Assembly: GCF_007827975.1 (NCBI RefSeq)
Contig: NZ_VITT01000006.1
Source: Nitrospirillum viridazoti
GTDB lineage: Bacteria > Pseudomonadota > Alphaproteobacteria > Azospirillales > Azospirillaceae
DNA: 64,000 nucleotides
Strand: one strand, 5' to 3'
Positions 33,497 through 41,883 of this stretch are shown piece after piece. A program made the position numbers and the translations under genes. The notes beneath the pieces were generated by a model. The model searched no databases and was not told the origin of the DNA. It worked only from the letters and a program-made list of their open reading frames with translations. Each line of letters opens with the position of its first letter. Positions within the stretch are counted from its first letter, which is position 1.

Positions 33497-35185
33497 ATGA
33501 ACCTTTTCTCTTCCATGAAGGTCGGTCGGAAACTGGCCGCCGCCTTCACGGTCATCGTCGCCGTGACGCTGATCGCCTCCGGTATCAATTACCGGGCGCT
33601 GTCCACCATCCACGAAACGACCGGGTGGGCGGACCACACTCATAAGGTGCTGGAGCGCCTCAGCAACGCCATGGCCGCCATGGTAGACGGGGAAACAGGC
33701 TTGCGCGGCTATCTTATCGGCACCGACAGCAAATTCCTGGAGCCCTACCAGAAGGGCCAGGCGGCGTTCGAGGCGGCCTTCCTGGAAGTGAAATCCCTGA
33801 CGGCGGACAATCCTGCGCAGCAGGCACGCCTTGATGATTTGCGCCGCTTTGAACAGACGTGGCGCCGGGACGTGGCTGAAAAGGAAATCGGCCTGATGGC
33901 CAAGCCGGAAACGGTGGAGCAAGCCCGCAAGCTGGAGGCCAGCGGCGCCGGCAAGGCGTCCATGGACGGGATACGCGCCAAGGTGGCCGAAATTGACAAG
34001 GTGGAACGCGACCTGCTGGCGCAGCGCGCCGTGCTTCAGGCCGGCGCGCTCAGTACAGCCACGTCAGTAGCGCTGGTCAGCAGCGGCCTGTCCATCCTTC
34101 TCGCCGTCATCATGGCGTGGAGCCTCACCCGGGCTGTGGCCAAGCCCATTGTGGACATGACGGCGGCGATGCAGACCCTGGCCGGTGGCAACACCGGCGT
34201 GGAAATTCCCGCCCGTGATCGTCAGGACGAGATCGGCGGCATGGCCCAGGCCGTCGGCGTGTTCAAGGACAACATGATCGAGGCGGAGCGCCTGCGATCG
34301 GAGCAGGAGGCGCTGAAGCAGCGCGCGGAGATGGAACGCCGCCAGGCGATGCTGGATTTGGCCAGCGCCTTCGAGAACCGCGTGGGCGGCGTCGTCAACG
34401 GCGTGACGTCGCAGGCCACGGAATTGCTGGCCACGGCCCAGACCCTGAGTTCCTCGTCCGACAACGTCGCCCGCCAGGCCGGAACGGTGGCGGCCGCCTC
34501 AATGCAGGCGACGCAGAATGTGCAGACGGTGGCGGCGGCCACGGAAGAGCTGTCCGCCTCCATCCAGGAGATCACGGCGCAGGTGTCACGCTCGACCCAG
34601 ATGATTTCCAATGCCGTTACTCAGGCCGACCGCACCAATGGCGAGGTGCAGGGCCTGATGCAGTCGGCCCAGCGCATCGGTGAGGTGGTGACGCTGATCA
34701 ACGACATCGCCAGCCGCACCAACCTGCTGGCCCTGAACGCAACCATCGAGGCGGCGCGCGCCGGGGATGCCGGCAAGGGCTTCGCCATCGTCGCGTCCGA
34801 GGTGAAGTCGCTGGCCACCCAGACCGCGCAGGCGACGGATGAGATCCGGGCGCAGATCACCGGCATGCAGACAGCGACGGAAGCGTCGGCGAGGTCCATC
34901 CAGGGCATCGCCGAAATCATCAGCCAGGTCAATCAGGCCTCCACCACCATCGCCGCAGCGGTGGAGGAGCAGGCCGCGACCACGAACGAGATCACGCGCA
35001 ACGTCCAGCAGGCCGCTCAGGGCACCAACGACGTCTCCCAGACCATTGCAGAAGTCAGCGGTGCCGCCCAGGAAACCGGGGCCGCCGCAGGCGAGGTGCA
35101 CTCAGCCGCCAACGACCTCAGCAAGAACGGCGAATTGCTGAAGCAGCAGGTCGACACCTTCCTGCGGGAGATCCGCGCCGCCTGA
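33497..35185 (+). CDS. methyl-accepting chemotaxis protein
   Basis: A 562-residue membrane chemoreceptor. A first membrane segment (FTVIVAVTLIASGINY region) is followed by a ~145-residue periplasmic helical domain with GETGLRGYLIGTDSKFLEPY, the hallmark of CHASE3. A second membrane segment (VALVSSGLSILLAVIMAW) precedes a HAMP domain (AVAKPIVDMTAAMQTLAGGN). The signalling domain has the conserved hairpin tip region, here with IGEVVTLINDIASRTNLLAL and NATIEAARAGDAGKGFAIVA. No C-terminal CheB/CheR pentapeptide is seen. The ligand is unknown. It starts with ATG with only a weak ribosome-binding site and is followed by a porin gene after 99 bases. Confidence 0.93.
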   Translation: MNLFSSMKVGRKLAAAFTVIVAVTLIASGINYRALSTIHETTGWADHTHKVLERLSNAMAAMVDGETGLRGYLIGTDSKFLEPYQKGQAAFEAAFLEVKSLTADNPAQQARLDDLRRFEQTWRRDVAEKEIGLMAKPETVEQARKLEASGAGKASMDGIRAKVAEIDKVERDLLAQRAVLQAGALSTATSVALVSSGLSILLAVIMAWSLTRAVAKPIVDMTAAMQTLAGGNTGVEIPARDRQDEIGGMAQAVGVFKDNMIEAERLRSEQEALKQRAEMERRQAMLDLASAFENRVGGVVNGVTSQATELLATAQTLSSSSDNVARQAGTVAAASMQATQNVQTVAAATEELSASIQEITAQVSRSTQMISNAVTQADRTNGEVQGLMQSAQRIGEVVTLINDIASRTNLLALNATIEAARAGDAGKGFAIVASEVKSLATQTAQATDEIRAQITGMQTATEASARSIQGIAEIISQVNQASTTIAAAVEEQAATTNEITRNVQQAAQGTNDVSQTIAEVSGAAQETGAAAGEVHSAANDLSKNGELLKQQVDTFLREIRAA

Positions 35186-35284
35186 GTCGGCGGCCCCTTC
35201 CGCCTCCCTCTTTTTCTCCTGCGAAGGCGCGCCCATGGCGGCGCGTCCAAGCCCCGGCTCCGTCCCCAGGACGGTGGAGTTCCC

Positions 35285-36616
35285 ATGCGCCCGTATTCTT
35301 TGCCCCGTATCACCGGCTTGCTTGTGACCGCCGGCCTGTTCATGCACGCCACGGCGGGCGCCGCCGAAACGCCGGGCGCGCCGGCTCTGGGCGACCGTCT
35401 CGCCAATGCGGGCCTGTCCCTGACGTTGGACTATACCGGCGAGGCCGCGGCCAATCCCAGCGGTGGCTTGCGGCAGGGTAACGCCTATGCCGGCCAGCTT
35501 CATGCCGGCGCCGACGCCGATCTGGAGCGGATCCTTGGCCTGGACGGCACCATCCTTCATGCGGCGCTGACGCAAAGGCATGGCCGCAACCTTGCCGCCG
35601 ACGCCATTGGCAACAACACGTCGGTGCAGGAGGTCTATGGTCTGCAGAATTTGCACCTGCTGACCTTGACCTTGGAAAAGAGGCTGCTCGACGGACGCGT
35701 CGATATGGAGGTGGGCCGGATGGTGGCCAACGCGGCCTTCCTGAACAATCCGCTGTATTGCCACTTCCAGACCAACGCCATTTGCGGCAACCCGGTTTTC
35801 GTCAACCACGTCAGCAACTATACGTCGGCGCCGGGCAGCAGTTGGGCGGGGCGGGTCAAGGCCGATCTGACCGATACCCTCTACGCCCATGTCGGCGCCT
35901 ACGAGGCCAACCCCCGGGATCAATCACCCACCGGCCATGGGCTGCATTTCGGCACCGACGGCGCCACCGGCGTGGTGGTGCCGTTCGAATTGGGCTACGC
36001 CCCCGGGGGCTGGGCGTCGAGCCTGCCTGGGCATTATCAGGTGGGCGGATGGTACGACAGCTCGACCTACAGCGACCCCTTGAACGATGCGATGGGCCGC
36101 CCGTCCGTACTGACGGGGCGGCCCGGCATGACCGAAGCAGGGCGCTGGGGCGCTTCCGGCCGCTTCGACCAGGTCGTCTGGCGCTCCGCGTCCAACCCGG
36201 CGCGAACACTGTCCGTCTTCGGTGTGGCGATGGCCAGCGTGTCGGGGCGCGCGGTCGAGGACCGGTACTTCGCGCTGGGCGTGGTACAGACCGGCCTGGT
36301 CGAGGGACGCGACCAAGACACCCTGGGCCTTGTGGTCACCGAGCAGCGGTTCAGCGATTTGACATTGGCCCGGATCGCCGCGGCGCGCGCCAGCGTCGGC
36401 AGCACCGTGTCCGCCGCCCGGCATGAGGTGATGATGGAATTGGCCTACGGGATGCAGGTCACGTCCGGCGTCCGCGTTTCACCCAATCTGCAATATATTG
36501 TGAATCCCGATGTCATCGCGCGGCCGTTCACGCGCGATAATCCGGCGGATGCCTTCGTCGTGGGGCTGAAGTTCACGGTGGACATCGCCCATATCCTGCG
36601 CGGGGTTTCCTTATGA
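35285..36616 (+). CDS. OprB-family carbohydrate porin
   Basis: A 443-residue outer-membrane porin. A signal peptide covers about residues 1-26 (LLVTAGLFMHATAGAAE). The body shows alternating beta-strand sequence and OprB-type blocks: LDYTGEAAANPSGG, EVGRMVANAAFLNNPLYCHF, CGNPVFVNHVSNYTSAPGSS and PNLQYIVNPD near the end. Two cysteines in the segment after LNNP (CHF, CGN) are typical of this family. OprB porins admit sugars and related small carbohydrates by diffusion. It precedes the two-component genes at 36759-39592, which may respond to the same nutrient. Confidence 0.88.
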   Translation: MRPYSLPRITGLLVTAGLFMHATAGAAETPGAPALGDRLANAGLSLTLDYTGEAAANPSGGLRQGNAYAGQLHAGADADLERILGLDGTILHAALTQRHGRNLAADAIGNNTSVQEVYGLQNLHLLTLTLEKRLLDGRVDMEVGRMVANAAFLNNPLYCHFQTNAICGNPVFVNHVSNYTSAPGSSWAGRVKADLTDTLYAHVGAYEANPRDQSPTGHGLHFGTDGATGVVVPFELGYAPGGWASSLPGHYQVGGWYDSSTYSDPLNDAMGRPSVLTGRPGMTEAGRWGASGRFDQVVWRSASNPARTLSVFGVAMASVSGRAVEDRYFALGVVQTGLVEGRDQDTLGLVVTEQRFSDLTLARIAAARASVGSTVSAARHEVMMELAYGMQVTSGVRVSPNLQYIVNPDVIARPFTRDNPADAFVVGLKFTVDIAHILRGVSL

Positions 36617-36758
36617 TGGTCGTCGCGTAGGCGACCGGGGGCGAGCGAACAGGTCGGCGCCCTTCGGGGGCTGGCTTTTTCGGCCGCGCACCCTATCTCC
36701 TCATACACGCATCGCGAGGGCGTTCCATCCTTCGGTCAGGACCTGCGAGCGCAACCAC

Positions 36759-38228
36759 GTGTTCCAATCCCTACGTGCCCGCCTGGTGGCGCTGCTCCTC
36801 ATCGTTGCCATCGCCGCCGTCGCCATCGGCGCCTTGATGACCGGCCTGTTCCAACGGTCGGCCGCGGCTCAAGTGGGGCAGATGGAAGCGGAGACCGCGC
36901 GCGCCTGTGAGGCGCAGTCCGGCGCCTTTCGGTTTTACGTGAGCGGCTGGCGCAGCCACGACCCATCCTCCAGCCTGTCAACAATCCGCGAGGGACTTGA
37001 GCCGGTGGTCCAGAGCGCGTTGCATGACCGTCCTGGCATTGAGGGCGGGATATGGCAAGACGGTGAAGGATCGTTGGCCTACGCCTATCCCAGCTATGAG
37101 GGCGCGGGCCCCAAGACCGACCTGCCGCAGGCGGAATTGACCCGCATCAAGGCGATCAACCAGGCGGCCCTGGGCGAGGGTCATACCGTCAGCGCGCGCT
37201 ATCGGGCGTCGACCGAGGTCCTGATCCTCGCCGCCTGTCCGTTGCCGGGCCCGCTGCCGGGACTGACGGCCTGGACCATGACGCGGGTGCGGACCCTGGA
37301 GGGCCACGGCTATCAGCAACTCATGACCGGCCTCGGGCTGCTTCTCCTCATCGTCCTGGCCGCCGCCGTGCTGCTGACGCAGCTGACCATGACCTGGTCG
37401 CGGCAGATAACGCGCATTGAGGCGATACTCGCCACGCACGACGTCAACGACCTTCCCGTCCTGCCCTCGACGGGGGAACGGGAACTGGACCGCATCGTGC
37501 GGGCGCTCAATGAGGCGGGGGAAAGGCTGGCGGTGGCCCGGCGACGGGCGGAAACCATGGCGCGGGAGGTGGCGGCCAGCCAGCGCCTCGCCGCCATCGG
37601 GCGGGTCACGGCCGGGGTGGCGCATGAGATCCGCAACCCCATCGCCGCGATGAAACTGAAGGCGGAAAACGCCCTGGCCGGTGACACCACCCGCAAGGAA
37701 CAGGCCCTGGGCGCCATCCTGGAGCAGATCGACCGGCTGGACGCCCTGCTTCACCGTCTTTTGAGCGTCACAGAACAGGACACGCCGGCCTATCAGCGGG
37801 TCAGCCTGGCGGATTTCCTGGGCCGCATCGCCCGGCGGCATGCCGACGTCGCCGCCACCCGGGGCGTCGCGTTGAAGAGCGAGGCCGCCGTGCGGCACGC
37901 CCGGTTCGATCCCGGCCAACTGGAGCGCGCATTGGACAACCTGATCCTGAACGCCCTGCAGGTGGCGCCGCGGCACAGCACCGTCCATGTCCGGGCGCGC
38001 CTTGCCGGCGATCACCTGATCCTGGCGGTGGAGGACACGGGGGCCGGGCCACCGCCCCATCTGCGCGATGAGCTTTTCGAACCCTTCGTCACCGGCCGCG
38101 CCGACGGCACGGGCTTGGGCCTGTCCATCGTCCGCGAAATCGCGGCCGCCCACGATGGCGTCGCGCGCTTCCATCACACCAACGGCGCAACCACCTTCGA
38201 GATCGTTCTGCCATGGCAACCGTGCTGA
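36759..38228 (+). CDS. sensor histidine kinase
   Basis: A 489-residue membrane kinase. There is a membrane segment at ~10-28, a periplasmic domain of about 150 residues and a second membrane segment at ~190-208 (GLGLLLLIVLAAAVLL). Next is a HAMP-like linker, then the phosphoacceptor His289 in GVAHEIRNPIAAMKLKAEN. The ATPase domain contains NLILNALQ (N box), VEDTGAGPP and GRADGTGLGLSIV. The start is GTG. It overlaps the following response regulator by 16 bases, so the pair is translated together. Organisation is like DctB/NtrB-type kinases that pair with sigma-54 activators; the periplasmic domain is not recognisable to me. Confidence 0.9.
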   Translation: MFQSLRARLVALLLIVAIAAVAIGALMTGLFQRSAAAQVGQMEAETARACEAQSGAFRFYVSGWRSHDPSSSLSTIREGLEPVVQSALHDRPGIEGGIWQDGEGSLAYAYPSYEGAGPKTDLPQAELTRIKAINQAALGEGHTVSARYRASTEVLILAACPLPGPLPGLTAWTMTRVRTLEGHGYQQLMTGLGLLLLIVLAAAVLLTQLTMTWSRQITRIEAILATHDVNDLPVLPSTGERELDRIVRALNEAGERLAVARRRAETMAREVAASQRLAAIGRVTAGVAHEIRNPIAAMKLKAENALAGDTTRKEQALGAILEQIDRLDALLHRLLSVTEQDTPAYQRVSLADFLGRIARRHADVAATRGVALKSEAAVRHARFDPGQLERALDNLILNALQVAPRHSTVHVRARLAGDHLILAVEDTGAGPPPHLRDELFEPFVTGRADGTGLGLSIVREIAAAHDGVARFHHTNGATTFEIVLPWQPC

Positions 38229-39592
38229 TCGTCGATGATGACGCGGCCTTGCGCGACGCGCTTGGCGAAGTGGTCGCCGATTGCGGCCATACCCCCCGTT
38301 TCGCCCCTTCGGGGGAGGTCGCGCTGACGATGCTGGCGAACGACACCGTCGACGCCATGATCCTGGACCTGCGCATGCCCGGCCTGGACGGGCTGGAGGT
38401 CCTGCGGCGCGTCCGCACCCGTTCCCCATCATTGCCGGTCACCTTGCTGACGGCCCACGCCTCGGCGGCCAACACCATCGAGGCCATGCGCCTGGGCGCC
38501 TTCGACCATCTGACGAAGCCGGTGGGCCGCGCGGAACTGACCCGGGTCGTGCGGGGCATGCTGGCCCTCAACGAGGGCTGGGCCGGTTCGGGCGGAAAAC
38601 CGGCTGTCCAGCCGGAAGGCCTCATCGGCGTCTGCGAGGCGATGCGCGCGGTCCAAAAGACCATCGGCCTGCTGGCCGACAGCGATACCACGGTGCTGAT
38701 CACGGGGGAGACGGGCACCGGCAAGGAAGTCGTGGCCCGCGCCATCCACGACCATGGAAACCGGGCCGCCGCGCCCTTCGTGGCGGTCAACTGCGCCGCC
38801 ATTCCGTCGGAACTGATGGAGAGCGAGCTTTTCGGCCACGTGAAGGGCGCCTTCACCGGCGCCACCGCCGACAGGATGGGCGCGTTCCGCCAGGCCGCCG
38901 GCGGGACGCTGTTCCTGGATGAGATCGGAGACATGGATATGGCCCTGCAGGCGAAGATCCTGCGGGCCCTGCAAGAGCGCACTGTCACGCCGATTGGGGG
39001 CAAGCCCCTGTCGGTGAACGTGCGGGTCGTGGCGGCCACGCACCGCGACCTGCGCCAACGGGTCAGGGAGGGCGGTTTCAGGGAGGATCTGTTCTACCGC
39101 CTGCATGTCATCCCCATCCATCTGCCGCCCTTGCGGGAACGGCGGGCGGACATTTTGCCTTTGGCCGAGGCATTCCTGGCGCAAGCCGGAAACAAGGCCC
39201 TGGACGCAGACGCCGCAGCCCGGCTGGTGGCCCACAATTGGCCCGGCAATGTCCGGGAGTTGCGTAACGTGGTGGAGCGGGTGGCGGTCCTGGTACGCGG
39301 CCCCGTCGTCACCGCAGCCGATATCGACTTCCTGGGCCGGTCGGACCATCCACCGCCTGCTGGCGGGCCAGCAGACCCGCCGGATGAGGACCTGACCTCG
39401 GCCGTGGCCAAGCTCGAGACGGCGATGATCCGCCGCGCGCTGGACCGGTGTGCCGGAAATCGCACGGAAGCGGCCCGCCTGCTGGGCATCCATCGCCCGC
39501 TGCTGTACGCCAAAATGAAGCGCTACGGCATTGAAGCGTTCGAAGAGCAAACGGCCAGTGTCTCGAATCCGGACGCCGCCAAAGGCGCGTAA
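38213..39592 (+). CDS. sigma-54-dependent response regulator, NtrC family
   Basis: A 459-residue activator with three domains. The receiver has Asp8-10 acidic cluster, the phosphoacceptor Asp52 in AMILDLRMPG and Lys in LTKPVG. The AAA+ domain has Walker A GETGTGKEVV (near 165), the sigma-54 contact loop KGAFTGAT (near 212), LFLDEIGDM and the GNVRELRNVVERV block. The C-terminal Fis-type helix-turn-helix is NRTEAARLLGIHRPLLYAKM. Every residue needed for sigma-54 activation is in place. It overlaps the kinase gene, and a consensus sigma-54 promoter lies just 37 bases after its stop, making the downstream genes the likely target. Confidence 0.93.
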   Translation: MATVLIVDDDAALRDALGEVVADCGHTPRFAPSGEVALTMLANDTVDAMILDLRMPGLDGLEVLRRVRTRSPSLPVTLLTAHASAANTIEAMRLGAFDHLTKPVGRAELTRVVRGMLALNEGWAGSGGKPAVQPEGLIGVCEAMRAVQKTIGLLADSDTTVLITGETGTGKEVVARAIHDHGNRAAAPFVAVNCAAIPSELMESELFGHVKGAFTGATADRMGAFRQAAGGTLFLDEIGDMDMALQAKILRALQERTVTPIGGKPLSVNVRVVAATHRDLRQRVREGGFREDLFYRLHVIPIHLPPLRERRADILPLAEAFLAQAGNKALDADAAARLVAHNWPGNVRELRNVVERVAVLVRGPVVTAADIDFLGRSDHPPPAGGPADPPDEDLTSAVAKLETAMIRRALDRCAGNRTEAARLLGIHRPLLYAKMKRYGIEAFEEQTASVSNPDAAKGA

Positions 39593-39628
39593 CGGCTGCA
39601 AGCCACTGAAATCTTTTGATTCTTTCCA

Positions 39629-39643
39629 TGGCACGGCCTTTGC
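39629..39643 (+). promoter_or_regulatory. sigma-54 promoter (-24/-12)
   Basis: TGGCACG, four bases, then TTGC: a full match to the consensus for sigma-54 RNA polymerase. Transcription would start near 39655, about 28 bases before the ATG of the exported-protein gene at 39683. The activator gene immediately upstream is the likely regulator. Confidence 0.85.
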
Positions 39644-39682
39644 CAAACACCTCCTGGTCCCGATACCCAGGAGTAAAGGCTC

Positions 39683-40396
39683 ATGCCAACCCTTCGGAAC
39701 GTCGGCCTGCTGGCCGGTACAGCGCTGTTGGTCATCCAGGCCACCAGCCACGCCCAAGTGGCGTCCCCCCCTGTCCCACCGCCGCCCGCACAGGGGCCCG
39801 TCCCGGCGCCGCTCTATGATGTGACGCAGCTGCCCGCGGTGCGGGGCGTGGTCCGCCAGTTCACGCAAACGCCCCGCGGCGACATCGACGGCCTGATTCT
39901 TGCGGACGGCACCGAGGTGAAGACGCCTCCGCACCTGTCCAGCGAGATCGCCTACGCCATCCGTCCGGGCAACACCGTGGTCGTGCACGGCCTGCGGGCG
40001 GCGGCGCTGCCCCTGGTGCGCGCGATCTCGATAACCGACGAGGCAACGAAGATCACCATCAGCGATGGCGGTCCTGGGCCCGGCCGCCGGCTGGACGCCG
40101 CCGGCGGCGCCCCCACCGTGTCGAGCGGACGGGTGCGCATGCCGCTGCATGGACCGGAGGGGCAGGTCGACGGCGCCTTGCTGGAGGACGGCACCGTCCT
40201 GCGGCTGCCGCCCGATGCCTATCGCGCCGTTACGGAGCTTAAACCCGGCCAGACCGTGTTTGCCGAAGGGCCCGTCCTCACTACCGCCTTCGGCCGGGTT
40301 GTCGAGGTGAGCGCCATGGGAACCACGCCTGACCGCCTGGAACCCATCGCCCCGCTGCCGCCGGCGCCTCCCGCTCCGCCGCCGCCCAGGCCCTGA
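39683..40396 (+). CDS. exported protein with two internal repeats
   Basis: A 237-residue protein of unknown function. Residues 1-24 are a signal peptide (LLAGTALLVIQATSHA). After a proline-rich linker come two homologous units. The first (from ~53) reads GVVRQFTQTPRGDIDGLILA with DGTEVKTPP; the second (from ~148) GRVRMPLHGPEGQVDGALLE with DGTVLRLPP. Each continues into a PG-containing turn (IRPGNTVVVHG; LKPGQTVFAEG), suggesting a duplicated small beta-barrel fold. The C-terminus is proline-rich (PPAPPAPPPPRP). AGGAG lies before the ATG. A consensus sigma-54 promoter stands directly upstream, so it is probably induced by the adjacent two-component system. Confidence 0.8.
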   Translation: MPTLRNVGLLAGTALLVIQATSHAQVASPPVPPPPAQGPVPAPLYDVTQLPAVRGVVRQFTQTPRGDIDGLILADGTEVKTPPHLSSEIAYAIRPGNTVVVHGLRAAALPLVRAISITDEATKITISDGGPGPGRRLDAAGGAPTVSSGRVRMPLHGPEGQVDGALLEDGTVLRLPPDAYRAVTELKPGQTVFAEGPVLTTAFGRVVEVSAMGTTPDRLEPIAPLPPAPPAPPPPRP

Positions 40397-40531
40397 CGCC
40401 GTCACCCTCTTCTTCTTTCACGTCCGGCCCTGGCGCCTGCCTGAAGCCTGGCGGTTCATGCGCCCGGATACCGTGACGATGACCCCCACCCTCCCGCCGG
40501 CCCTGCGCGCGCTTCTTGTGGGAGGTCCCTC

Positions 40532-41794
40532 GTGACGCTGAACCTTTCGCCGCTCAAAAACCTGAATGTCCTGGATGCGCTAAATTTCCTGCTTGCCGAC
40601 GTGCGGGGCGCACTGGGGCCGTTCCTCAACGTCTTCTTGGTCACGCAGCAGGGGTGGAGCCAGTCGGCGGTCGGCGTCGTGACCATGGTGGGCGGCTTGC
40701 TGGGCCTGCTCGCCCAGGGGCCGGCCGGCGCGCTCATCGACGCCGTGCGCGCCAAGCGCGAGCTGGTGGCCGCCGGCCTGGGCATCCTCGCCATCGGCAG
40801 CCTTGTCATCTTCGCGGTTCCCACTTTCTGGCCCGTCATGATGGCCAACGCCATGCTGGCGGTGGTGGGCGACATTTTCGGCCCTGCGGTGGCGGCCCTC
40901 ACCCTGGGTCTGTACGCCCGGGCCCAGTTGGCCGGCCGCATGGGGCGCAACGGCGCTTTCGACCATGCCGGCAATGTGTTCATCGCCATCGCCGCCGCGA
41001 TCATGGGCCGCCTTTTCGGCCAGCGCGCCGTTTTCCTGCTGGGGCCCGTCTTTGCCCTGCTTGCGATCTGGGCCGTCCTGTCCATCCCGGCGGCGGCGAT
41101 CAACCATGATCATGCCCAGGGGCATGACCAGGGGCATGACCAGCCGGGCCGAGAGCCGCGCCAGGCCTATCTGTCCGCCTTCATCAGATGCCGGCCGCTC
41201 ATGATCTTCGCCGGGTGCGGGCTGCTCTTCCACTTCGCCAACGCCCCGCTGCTTCCCCTGGTGGGTCAGAAGCTGGCCAACGCGAACCCGGAGTGGGCGA
41301 CCGCGATGATGTCGTCCTGCATCGTCGCCGCCCAGCTGGTCATGCTGCCCATGGCGCTGTTCGCCGGTCATTATGCGCAAAAATGGGGCCGCAAGCCGGT
41401 CCTGCTCATCGCGTTCGCCATCCTGCCGGTCCGGGCCTGCCTCTACGTCGTTTCCGACAACCCGGCCTGGCTTATCGGCGTCCAGCTTCTGGATGGGGTC
41501 GGCGCCGGTCTGGTCGGTGTCCTGACGCCGCTGATCGTCTCTGACCTGACGCGCGCCACCGGTCATTACAACCTGGCCTTGGGCCTTATCATGTCCGCCC
41601 AGGGTGTGGGTGGGGCGATCAGCGGACTGGCGGCAGGCGCGGTTGTCGACAGGCTGGGATACCCGCCGGCATTCATGAGCTTGGGACTTGCCGCTGGTGT
41701 GGCGACCGTGGCGCTGGCGATGTTCTTTCCCGAAACCGGCACTCCAGCCACACCGTCCGAACGCCTGGAGGCCGAGAGGAAAGCCATCTCCTGA
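40532..41794 (+). CDS. MFS transporter with His-rich central loop
   Basis: A 420-residue major facilitator with about 12 membrane segments. It starts with GTG after GGGAGG. The segment LLADVRGALGPFLNVFLVTQ at the N-terminus and the GHYAQKWGRKPVLL loop (motif A) in the second half identify the family. Between segments 6 and 7 is a short histidine/aspartate-rich stretch (NHDHAQGHDQGHDQ) encoded by a small direct repeat near 41105-41145, unusual for MFS proteins and possibly metal binding. The substrate is unknown. It lies 135 bases after the sigma-54-driven exported-protein gene and may share its transcript. Confidence 0.87.
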   Translation: MTLNLSPLKNLNVLDALNFLLADVRGALGPFLNVFLVTQQGWSQSAVGVVTMVGGLLGLLAQGPAGALIDAVRAKRELVAAGLGILAIGSLVIFAVPTFWPVMMANAMLAVVGDIFGPAVAALTLGLYARAQLAGRMGRNGAFDHAGNVFIAIAAAIMGRLFGQRAVFLLGPVFALLAIWAVLSIPAAAINHDHAQGHDQGHDQPGREPRQAYLSAFIRCRPLMIFAGCGLLFHFANAPLLPLVGQKLANANPEWATAMMSSCIVAAQLVMLPMALFAGHYAQKWGRKPVLLIAFAILPVRACLYVVSDNPAWLIGVQLLDGVGAGLVGVLTPLIVSDLTRATGHYNLALGLIMSAQGVGGAISGLAAGAVVDRLGYPPAFMSLGLAAGVATVALAMFFPETGTPATPSERLEAERKAIS

Positions 41795-41883
41795 TGTCGC
41801 GCAAAACGCCGACGCCACCGCCGGACGGCCACCTCGTCCGGGGCCGGATGTCGCCGGATCAATGAAATCGATCGCGTCTCGCT

